Source: Candidatus Neomicrothrix sp. UBA4742 | GTDB taxonomy: Bacteria > Actinomycetota > Acidimicrobiia > Acidimicrobiales > Acidimicrobilacustridaceae | Direction: 5' to 3' | NCBI GenBank assembly: GCA_002403895.1 | Contig: DHIQ01000040.1 | Span: forward strand, 18,928 to 29,479 | Length of the DNA stretch: 10,552 nucleotides | Part shown: positions 1 through 5,190 of the stretch, piece by piece | Position numbering within the stretch: the stretch's first letter is position 1 | Layout: the number at the start of each line of letters is the position of its first letter | The notes under the pieces: generated by a model | Told to the model about the DNA's origin: nothing | Seen by the model: only the letters and a program-made list of their open reading frames with translations | The model's database searches: none | Program-made: the position numbers and the translations under genes

Positions 1-86
1 AAGAGGGCAAGAAGCGCATGAAGAACATCGGGCGGGTCGAGGTTCCCCAGGAGGCGTTCATCGCCGCCCTCCGGCTCGAGGACTGA
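1..86 (+). CDS. lepA: Elongation factor 4 (LepA), C-terminal end only
   Basis: Only the last 27 codons and the TGA stop are inside the window; complete codons run from base 3. The tail reads GKKRMKNIGRVEVPQEAFIA and then ALRLED, which matches the conserved LepA C-terminus (basic KKRMK, then a VPQEAF segment). LepA is a ribosome-binding GTPase that acts on translocation and ribosome assembly under stress. The rest of the gene lies to the left. Its neighbour hrcA follows 112 bases later behind its own operator, so read-through into hrcA is possible but hrcA has separate control. The identification rests on a short piece, but this motif and the lepA-hrcA neighbourhood agree. Confidence 0.88.
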   Translation, partial: EGKKRMKNIGRVEVPQEAFIAALRLED

Positions 87-125
87 CCCGGGCGCGGCCG
101 GCGGGGCCAGAGCTCCGGTGTGTGG

Positions 126-152
126 CTGGCAGTCGGTATCATCGAGTGCCAA
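126..152 (+). promoter_or_regulatory. CIRCE operator (HrcA binding site)
   Basis: The sequence reads CTGGCAGTC, nine spacer bases, then GAGTGCCAA. The known CIRCE consensus is TTAGCACTC-N9-GAGTGCTAA. The right arm matches 8 of 9 bases, the left arm 6 of 9, and the spacer is exactly nine. The arms pair at 7 of 9 positions. It lies 46 bases upstream of the hrcA start, which is the classic autoregulatory position. A TATCAT hexamer lies inside the spacer, so bound HrcA would cover the promoter. Confidence 0.85.
137..142 (+). promoter_or_regulatory. Candidate -10 element of the hrcA-dnaJ-rsmE operon
   Basis: TATCAT resembles the TATAAT / actinobacterial TANNNT -10 element and falls within the nine-base spacer of the CIRCE element. 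It would put the transcript start near base 149 and leave a leader of about 50 bases before the hrcA ATG. No convincing -35 hexamer is seen around 114-120 (TCCGGTG), so the call rests on the hexamer and its position only. Confidence 0.4.
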
Positions 153-198
153 CCACCGCGGCCTTCTGGCCTGGGTGGCCGGCGACGGGAAAGCCATT

Positions 199-1245
199 AT
201 GAGCGACTCAACTTCCAACGACGAACCGGTGCTCGACCCCCGCAAGGCCACGATCCTGCGCGCTGTGGTGGAGGAGTACATCGAGACGGCCCAGCCGGTC
301 GGGTCCGGGCATGTGGCCAACGCCCGCGGGGTAAACGTGTCGTCGGCAACGGTACGCAACGACATGGCCACGCTGGAACACGACGGCTTCCTGCACCAGC
401 CCCACACCAGCGCGGGCCGGGTGCCCACCGATAAGGGCTACCGGTTCTTCGTGGATTCGCTCCACGCACCCGCGTTACTGGCCGCCGCCGATTCGCAGCA
501 GATCCGTTCGTTCTTCGCTCACGCTCACGGTGAGCTCGAGCAGATGCTGGCCGATACCAGCCGTCTGCTCTCCAGCCTCACCCATTACGCCGCGGTCGTG
601 GTCAGCCCCCCGGCCGAGGCGGCGACCATCCGGTCGGCCCAGCTCGTGGGCCTGGCTCCCCGGGTGGCGCTGCTCGTTGTCGTGTTGTCCAACGGTGTGA
701 TCGACAAGCACACCCTCGACTTCGACCAGGACGTCGATGAGGTGACCGTGCAGGCCGCGGGGGTACGTCTGGCCGGCCTGCTGGCCGGTATCAACCTGGC
801 CGCGGCATCAGCGGTAGCGCGCCCGCGCACCGCCGAGGGAGGTACGGCCACGGAGGTGGACCGGATCGTCATCGCGGCGCTGGAGGTGTTGCAGTCTGAG
901 GCCGCGGCGTCCGATCACGTCTACATCGGGGGCACGTCGCGCATGGCCTCGGCGTTCGATGCCGTCGCCACCGTGAGCGAGGTACTGCAGATCCTCGAGC
1001 AGCAGTATGTGGTCGTCACCCTGCTCCGCGACGTGCTCGACCGGGGCCTGCACGTGGCCATCGGGACCGAGACCGGGATGGAACCGCTGGCCGACTGCTC
1101 GGTGGTGGTGTCGACCTATGAGGTCGAGGGCGAGCCGGCCGGCACCATCGGGGTGCTGGGGCCGACCCGGATGAACTACCCCCAGGCCATGGCGGCGGTG
1201 GCCGTCGTGGGTCAGCGCCTCGGCCGGCGCCTGAGCGAGGGCTGA
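199..1245 (+). CDS. hrcA: Heat-inducible transcription repressor HrcA
   Basis: A 348-residue protein, normal length for HrcA. HrcA represses class I heat-shock genes by binding CIRCE and needs GroEL for full activity. The N-terminal winged-helix part (about residues 13-90) carries the family block SSATVRNDMATLE, then HTSAGRVPTDKGYRFFVD. The middle is the GAF-like dimerisation domain. The C-terminus has the conserved GVLGPTRMNYPQAM segment. The frame is open upstream to 118, but the ATG at 199 gives the expected N-terminus (a short lead, then LDPRKATILRAVVEEYI), and starting earlier would translate through the CIRCE site. The ribosome site before 199 is weak (GGGAAA). The stop is two bases before the dnaJ start, so the two are translationally coupled. 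HrcA should repress itself, dnaJ and rsmE. Confidence 0.96.
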   Translation: MSDSTSNDEPVLDPRKATILRAVVEEYIETAQPVGSGHVANARGVNVSSATVRNDMATLEHDGFLHQPHTSAGRVPTDKGYRFFVDSLHAPALLAAADSQQIRSFFAHAHGELEQMLADTSRLLSSLTHYAAVVVSPPAEAATIRSAQLVGLAPRVALLVVVLSNGVIDKHTLDFDQDVDEVTVQAAGVRLAGLLAGINLAAASAVARPRTAEGGTATEVDRIVIAALEVLQSEAAASDHVYIGGTSRMASAFDAVATVSEVLQILEQQYVVVTLLRDVLDRGLHVAIGTETGMEPLADCSVVVSTYEVEGEPAGTIGVLGPTRMNYPQAMAAVAVVGQRLGRRLSEG

Positions 1246-1247
1246 CC

Positions 1248-2375
1248 GTGGCCACCGATGCCTCCGACTACTACCGCCTGCTCGGAGTGGCTCACGACGC
1301 CGAGCCCGACGAGATCAAGCGGGCGTACCGGCGCCTGGCTCGGGAGCTGCATCCCGACGCCAACCCCGGAGACGCCGACGCTGAGACGCAGTTCAAGCAG
1401 GTCGCCATGGCCTACGAGACCCTCAGCGATCCTGAGCGCCGCCAGCGCTACGACCAGTTCGGTCCCGACGGGGCGGCTGGCGGTGGCATGTCGGGTGGCT
1501 TCGGGGGCGGGGGCCTGGGCGATCTGTTCGACGCCTTCTTCGGTGGGAACCCGTTCGGTGGTGGCGCAGCGTCTGGTCAGGCGGGCCCGGCTCGCGGCGC
1601 GGACCTCGAGGTCACGCTGGAGCTGAGCTTTACCGAGGCTGTCTTCGGTACCCAGGCGCCGGTCACGGTGCGCACAGCCGTGCCGTGCGACGACTGCGAG
1701 GCGACCGGAGCGGCGCCGGGCACCACGGCGGAGACCTGTGGCGAGTGTGGCGGCGTCGGACAGGTGCGCCGGGTCCGCCAGTCGCTGTTGGGTCAGATGG
1801 TCACGGCCAGTCCCTGTCCCCGGTGTGGAGGCTCGGGTTCGATCGTGCCGTCCCCGTGTCCGACGTGTCGCGGCGACGGGCGGCTGGTGGAGGACCGGAC
1901 CTACACCGTCGACATCCCGGCCGGTATCGACACTGGCTCGACCCTCCGTCTGACCGGACGGGGAGCCGTCGGCCCACGGGGTGGTCCACTGGGCGATCTC
2001 TACGTACGCGTCCGGGTCCGGTCCCACGATCGGTTCGTCCGTCACAACTACGACCTCGCGCATGAGCTGCACCTGTCGGTGGCCCAGGCCGCCCTGGGCG
2101 CACACCTCGCCTTCGCCACCCTTGACGGCGACGAGGACCTTCTCATTCCCCGGGGCACCCAGAGCGGTCGAATCTTCCGGCTACGGGGCCGGGGCGTGCC
2201 CCACGTCGAGGGCCGAGGCCGGGGGGACCTGCTGGTGCAGGTGGTGGTGGACACACCCACCGATTTCACCGAGGAGCAGGAAGAGGCGCTTCGCCGCTTC
2301 GCCGAGCTGCGCGGTGACGAGGTGGGCCCGCCCGACAGTGGCCTGCTGTCCAAGATCCGCTCCGCCCTCAAGTAG
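1248..2375 (+). CDS. dnaJ: Chaperone protein DnaJ (type I J-protein)
   Basis: A 375-residue full-length DnaJ that stimulates the DnaK ATPase and delivers unfolded clients. The domains are in standard order: the J domain at residues 8-72 with the HPD triad at 35-37; a Gly/Phe-rich linker at about 75-110; and the zinc-finger domain with four CxxC pairs at C147/C150, C164/C167, C190/C193 and C204/C207. The beta-sandwich client-binding domains and C-terminal dimerisation tail follow to about residue 360. All zinc ligands and the HPD are intact, so it should be functional. The start is GTG at 1248, two bases after the hrcA stop; the next methionines lie inside the protein. It is the second gene of a CIRCE-controlled operon. 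Pairing with hrcA rather than grpE/dnaK suggests this is the HrcA-regulated DnaJ paralogue, as in many actinobacteria that have two. Confidence 0.97.
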   Translation: MATDASDYYRLLGVAHDAEPDEIKRAYRRLARELHPDANPGDADAETQFKQVAMAYETLSDPERRQRYDQFGPDGAAGGGMSGGFGGGGLGDLFDAFFGGNPFGGGAASGQAGPARGADLEVTLELSFTEAVFGTQAPVTVRTAVPCDDCEATGAAPGTTAETCGECGGVGQVRRVRQSLLGQMVTASPCPRCGGSGSIVPSPCPTCRGDGRLVEDRTYTVDIPAGIDTGSTLRLTGRGAVGPRGGPLGDLYVRVRVRSHDRFVRHNYDLAHELHLSVAQAALGAHLAFATLDGDEDLLIPRGTQSGRIFRLRGRGVPHVEGRGRGDLLVQVVVDTPTDFTEEQEEALRRFAELRGDEVGPPDSGLLSKIRSALK

Positions 2376-2378
2376 GTC

Positions 2379-3107
2379 ATGGGCCACGTCGTGGGCGACC
2401 CCCTCCCGCCAGGTCCCGGGCCCGACGGCCGCCACGGGCCCCACGCATTCGTGACCGATCTCGCCTCACCGGAGTTGGAGCCCGACGACGGCCGTCACCT
2501 CGAGTGGGTGCTGCGGGTTCGTCCGGGCGACGCCCTCACCGTGTCCGACGGGGCCGGGTCATGGCGTGCCTGCGCGATGGGCACTCCACTCACGGTCACC
2601 GGCCCGATCTACACCGTGGCGACACCGACCCCGGTGCTGACGGTGGCCTTCGCCTTGGTCAAAGGCGCCCGCCCTGAACTCGTCGTGCAGAAGCTGACCG
2701 AATTGGGGGTGGACGAGATCATCCCGTTCACCGCGGCGCGATCGGTGGCCCGGTGGGATGACGACAAGGCCAGCCGTCAGTGCGAGCGCCTGGCCAAGGT
2801 GGCCCGCGAGGCGTCCATGCAGAGCCGCCGTTGCCATCTCCCTTTGGTCCACGGTCTCCGGACGTTCGCCGAGGTGGCGGCCCTGCCCGGCGCAGTCCTG
2901 GGCGAGCGGGGGGGACGACCGCCGTCGGTGTCGACGTCGACGGTGCTGATCGGACCGGAGGGTGGTTGGGACGAGGCCGAACGTGAGGCGGTGGCCGATC
3001 ATGTCAGCTTCGGGGGGCAGGTCTTGCGGGCCGAGACCGCGGCCCTGGCCGCCGCGACGATCCTGGCCGCGCTACGCAGCGGCGCGGTCGGTGAGGCCGG
3101 TCGCTAG
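2379..3107 (+). CDS. rsmE: 16S rRNA (uracil(1498)-N3)-methyltransferase RsmE
   Basis: A 242-residue SPOUT-class methyltransferase. RsmE methylates N3 of U1498 in helix 44 of 16S rRNA on the 30S subunit with S-adenosylmethionine. The N-terminal PUA-like RNA-binding part covers about residues 20-80 (DDGRHLEWVLRVRPGD, then VSDG). The SPOUT part has FALVKGARPELVVQKLTELG (residues 91-110), EIIPF, SVAR, REASMQSRR (143-151), the SAM-binding knot IGPEGGW (191-197) and LRAETAALAA (216-225). These are the diagnostic RsmE blocks. The ATG at 2379 is three bases after the dnaJ stop, so it is co-transcribed with hrcA-dnaJ, the common bacterial arrangement. A slightly later GTG start is possible because the first 20 residues are Pro/Gly-rich and poorly conserved. 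Confidence 0.95.
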   Translation: MGHVVGDPLPPGPGPDGRHGPHAFVTDLASPELEPDDGRHLEWVLRVRPGDALTVSDGAGSWRACAMGTPLTVTGPIYTVATPTPVLTVAFALVKGARPELVVQKLTELGVDEIIPFTAARSVARWDDDKASRQCERLAKVAREASMQSRRCHLPLVHGLRTFAEVAALPGAVLGERGGRPPSVSTSTVLIGPEGGWDEAEREAVADHVSFGGQVLRAETAALAAATILAALRSGAVGEAGR

Positions 3108-3111
3108 TCCC

Positions 3112-3128
3112 CCAGAGAACCACTCTGG
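3112..3128 (+). terminator. Hairpin just after rsmE, possible operon end
   Basis: CCAGAG, loop AACCA, CTCTGG form a perfect 6-bp stem starting five bases after the rsmE stop. No T-run follows, so it is not a standard intrinsic terminator. It may protect the 3' end or be a U-less terminator of the kind proposed in actinobacteria. Confidence 0.3.
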
Positions 3129-3154
3129 TCACGGGCCGTGGTCGGGGATAGGCT
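3126..3154 (+). promoter_or_regulatory. Orphan promoter-like motif in the rsmE-bldD gap
   Basis: TGGTCA (3126-3131; 4 of 6 to TTGACA), a 17-base spacer, then TAGGCT (3149-3154), followed six bases later by GTG at 3161. The same TAGGCT-N6-start arrangement precedes the amidase at 7232. The 85-codon frame opened by this GTG (to 3418) has poor codon use and no recognisable domain, so the motif may serve a lost gene or the bldD transcript. Confidence 0.3.
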
Positions 3155-3350
3155 TCGAGCGTGCGAGGGATAGGTGAGGATCAGGGGCTCCAGCGGTCGC
3201 GTCAGTCGATGAGTTTGGCGGTGATGAGCAGGACGCCGCGGTCGAGGTGCAACGTCTCGAGAAGGGCCTCGACGTCAAAACCGGGCCATCACGACGACCG
3301 GTGCTTGGTCTTCCTCTGCGCCCCATCCGCGCGGCCGCTCAGTGACCGAG

Positions 3351-3356
3351 TAGGGT
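3351..3356 (+). promoter_or_regulatory. Candidate -10 element for the bldD homologue
   Basis: TAGGGT fits the actinobacterial TANNNT pattern. A start near 3363 would place the palindrome at 3371-3393 just inside the transcript, where a bound regulator would block RNA polymerase. No good -35 is seen. Confidence 0.25.
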
Positions 3357-3370
3357 TTGCGCTCAAGACG

Positions 3371-3393
3371 ACCACCCTGGGTGACCAGGGTCA
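3371..3393 (+). promoter_or_regulatory. BldD-box-like operator, two overlapping palindromes
   Basis: ACCACCCTGGGTGAC (3371-3385) fits the Streptomyces BldD consensus NTNACNC(A/T)GNGTNAN at nine of its ten fixed positions; only the first T is C. Its core CACCC-T-GGGTG (3373-3383) is a perfect odd palindrome. A second perfect palindrome, TGACC-AG-GGTCA (3382-3393), overlaps it. The site is 73 bases before the bldD homologue's ATG, where an autoregulatory site is expected. It also overlaps the start of the proposed minus-strand remnant. Confidence 0.5.
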
Positions 3394-3446
3394 TGACAGG
3401 TGCAGCGTGTCCGTTTGAGCGGGCGCTTGGCGGTTCTGGTGATCGC

Positions 3447-3453
3447 AGGAGGA
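3447..3453 (+). promoter_or_regulatory. Strong ribosome binding site of the bldD homologue
   Basis: AGGAGGA ends four bases before the ATG at 3458. It is the strongest Shine-Dalgarno on the plus strand in the left half of the window and fixes the start, even though the first 20 residues are an extension relative to Streptomyces BldD. Confidence 0.75.
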
Positions 3454-3457
3454 AGAG

Positions 3458-4003
3458 ATGGTCGACGAACTGGGCAACGAGGACACGGTCCGCGGGGGCG
3501 AAGTCGTTTCCGTGCCGTCGAGCTACAGCCGCAAGGTGGGTGATCGGCTGCGCGCCATTCGGCGGCAGAAGCGTCTCTCGTTGCAGGACGTCGAAGCAGC
3601 CTCGGACCAGGAATTCAAGGCGTCGGTGCTGGGCGCCTACGAGCGCGGCGAACGGGCCATCTCGGTGCCCCGGCTCCAGCGCCTGGCCCGCTTCTACAGC
3701 GTGCCGGTCGACCAGTTGCTGCCCGGCGACGAGGGGCCGGCGTTCGTCGATCCCCGTGCGGCGGGTTTGCCTGAGTCGGTCACCATCGACCTTCGCCGCC
3801 TCGAGGCGGTGGGCGGGGCCGAAGCCGACATGCTCACCCGGTACCTCACGATGATCCAGGTGCAGCGTCAGGACTTCAACGGGCGAATGCTCACGATCCG
3901 CCGCGACGACCTCCGGGCTATCGCCTGCATCCTGGGCGTCGCCGTCGATGGTGCCGGCGGCCGCCTCGACGATCTCGGTCTCAGCCTCTCCGCTTCGGCC
4001 TGA
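3458..4003 (+). CDS. bldD: BldD-like transcriptional regulator with c-di-GMP signature
   Basis: A 181-residue protein with an N-terminal XRE-type helix-turn-helix (about residues 23-90): VGDRLRAIRRQKRLSLQDVE, a YERGERAISVPRLQRLARFY recognition region, then VPVDQLLPG. This aligns segment by segment with Streptomyces BldD from memory. The C-terminal domain holds RQD (137-139), eight residues, then RRDD (148-151), which satisfies the BldD cyclic-di-GMP motif RXD-X8-RXXD exactly. In Streptomyces, BldD dimerises on tetrameric c-di-GMP and represses sporulation and development genes, including its own. About 20 residues are added at the N-terminus. The gene stands alone behind a strong AGGAGGA site and a BldD-box-like palindrome, so autoregulation is likely. 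Family assignment is firm; c-di-GMP binding is inferred from the motif, and the target genes are unknown. Confidence 0.88.
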   Translation: MVDELGNEDTVRGGEVVSVPSSYSRKVGDRLRAIRRQKRLSLQDVEAASDQEFKASVLGAYERGERAISVPRLQRLARFYSVPVDQLLPGDEGPAFVDPRAAGLPESVTIDLRRLEAVGGAEADMLTRYLTMIQVQRQDFNGRMLTIRRDDLRAIACILGVAVDGAGGRLDDLGLSLSASA

Positions 4004-4031
4004 CCGATTGGGGTGACCCGGCTGTCCGGCG

Positions 4032-4051
4032 ACGCTCGAGTGTCCGAGCGT
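4032..4051. promoter_or_regulatory. Perfect inverted repeat upstream of hemW
   Basis: ACGCTCG, spacer AGTGTC, CGAGCGT: a perfect 7-bp stem with a six-base centre. It lies 28 bases after the bldD-homologue stop and covers the expected -35 region of the hemW promoter (-10 at 4065). It could be an operator or a T-less terminator; the sequence alone does not decide. Confidence 0.4.
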
Positions 4052-4064
4052 GGTTGGCCCCTCC

Positions 4065-4070
4065 TATCCT
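4065..4070 (+). promoter_or_regulatory. -10 element of a leaderless hemW transcript
   Basis: TATCCT fits TANNNT and ends seven bases before the ATG at 4078, the spacing that makes transcription begin at or next to the start codon. No ribosome binding site is present, which agrees with leaderless translation. Confidence 0.5.
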
Positions 4071-4077
4071 GCATGGC

Positions 4078-5184
4078 ATGTCGCAGTCGGGCGCCGACGT
4101 CGCCGACGGATCCCCGTTCGGGGTCTACGTCCACATCCCGTTTTGTGTCAGTCGGTGTGACTATTGCGCCTTCGCCACCTGGACCGACCGTGCCCACCTG
4201 ATCGGCGACTACCTGGACAGCGTCGTCACCGAAGCCGGGCGCGAGTTGGCGGCGACAGACGGAGGTACCGGGATTTATGCCACGTCGGTGTTCTTCGGCG
4301 GGGGCACGCCGTCGCTGGTTCCCGCCGCCGGGTTGGTCAGCGTGCTCCACGCCATTCCCCGCCAACCCCACGCCGAGATCACCGTCGAGTGCAACCCCGA
4401 CACGATCACCATCGAGCTGCTCGAGACCTACCGTGCCGGAGGCGTGAACCGGCTGTCGTTCGGCGTGCAGTCCATGGTGGACCATGTGCTGGTGGGGCTC
4501 GGCCGCACCCATGACGTGGCCAACGTGGAGCGGGCCGTCAGTCTCGCCCGGGAGGCGGGCTTCGAGTCGCTCAACCTGGACCTTATCTATGGCGGTGCCG
4601 GCGAATCTCTCGACGACTGGCGCACCACGCTCGAGCGGGTCATCGATCTGGCCGTTCCCCACGTCAGCGCCTACGCCCTGACCGTCGAGGCCGGTACCCC
4701 GTTGGCGGCCGACCACAGCCGCCATCCTGATGATGACGACCAGGCTGACAAGTACCTCCTGGCCGTCGAGCTGCTGGGAGGGGCCGGTCTCGAATCCTAC
4801 GAGATCTCGAACTGGGCCCGCCCCGGCTTCGCCTGCCGTCACAACCAGCTCTATTGGCGTCAGGGCGACTACGTCGGGTTGGGATGTGCCGCCCATTCGC
4901 ATCGGGCCGGGCGCCGCTGGTGGAACGTCCGTACGCCCGATCGGTACCTGGAGCTGATCTCGGCTGGTCGGTCGGCAGAGGGCGGGTTCGAGGAGCTCGA
5001 TGACGCTGCTCGACGAATGGAGGGGCTGCAGTTGGCCCTGCGCACTAGCGAGGGGGTGCCGGTGGGGGTGTTGCCCATGGACGATCCGGCCCTCGCGGGG
5101 TTGGTCGAAACGGCGGGTGACCGCCATCGGCTGACGGTGGCTGGGCGTCTGCTGGCCAACGAGGTGGCCCTTCGTCTCGGCTAG
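4078..5184 (+). CDS. hemW: Radical SAM heme chaperone HemW
   Basis: A 368-residue radical-SAM protein of the HemN-like group. HemW binds heme and inserts it into respiratory proteins; it is not a coproporphyrinogen dehydrogenase, although often annotated so. GVYVHIPFCVSRCDYCAF holds the CX3CX2C iron-sulphur motif (C23, C27, C30). FFGGGTPS is the SAM-binding glycine motif, followed by VECNPDT, NRLSFGVQS, GFESLNLDLIYG, and the HemW-typical RHNQLYW then DYVGLGCAAHS, where HNxxYW is a heme-ligand motif absent from HemN. The frame is open back to a TTG at 4054, but that would lie upstream of the likely -10; the ATG at 4078 is preferred. It ends six bases from the convergent LysM gene. In many actinobacteria hemW sits between lepA and hrcA; here it is about 2.8 kb downstream. 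Confidence 0.93.
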   Translation: MSQSGADVADGSPFGVYVHIPFCVSRCDYCAFATWTDRAHLIGDYLDSVVTEAGRELAATDGGTGIYATSVFFGGGTPSLVPAAGLVSVLHAIPRQPHAEITVECNPDTITIELLETYRAGGVNRLSFGVQSMVDHVLVGLGRTHDVANVERAVSLAREAGFESLNLDLIYGGAGESLDDWRTTLERVIDLAVPHVSAYALTVEAGTPLAADHSRHPDDDDQADKYLLAVELLGGAGLESYEISNWARPGFACRHNQLYWRQGDYVGLGCAAHSHRAGRRWWNVRTPDRYLELISAGRSAEGGFEELDDAARRMEGLQLALRTSEGVPVGVLPMDDPALAGLVETAGDRHRLTVAGRLLANEVALRLG

Positions 5185-5190
5185 CCCGAC

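Larger units (their letters stand above)
3202..3394 (-). pseudogene. Probable frameshifted small gene, unknown function
   Basis: On the minus strand an ATG (3392-3394) opens a frame starting MTLVTQGGRLERKPYSVTER and reaching PVVVMARF, where a TGA follows at a TTTT run (3277-3280). Removing one T joins it in frame to DVEALLETLHLDRGVLLITA and KLID, then a TGA at 3202. The second half has almost only G or C at third codon positions (about 21 of 24) and a clear amphipathic/hydrophobic pattern, typical of real coding sequence here. The joined product would be about 63 residues. I do not recognise a family. No ribosome site is seen before the ATG, and the true start may be elsewhere. It could be a broken gene, a read error in the T-run, or chance. 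This is the best explanation I have for the 350-base gap between rsmE and the bldD homologue. Confidence 0.35.

Noticed and set aside
1212..2105. A 297-codon minus-strand frame opposite dnaJ
   Set aside because: It is the antisense shadow of dnaJ, common in GC-rich DNA; Arg/Gly-rich and without a recognisable domain.
3161..3418. An 85-codon plus-strand frame behind the orphan promoter
   Set aside because: Starts well relative to TAGGCT, but uses AGG, ATA and CGA codons unlike its neighbours and has no domain; kept only as a promoter observation.
3868..5127. A 419-codon minus-strand frame opposite hemW
   Set aside because: Antisense to hemW and the end of the bldD homologue, both well supported; the product has no recognisable motif.
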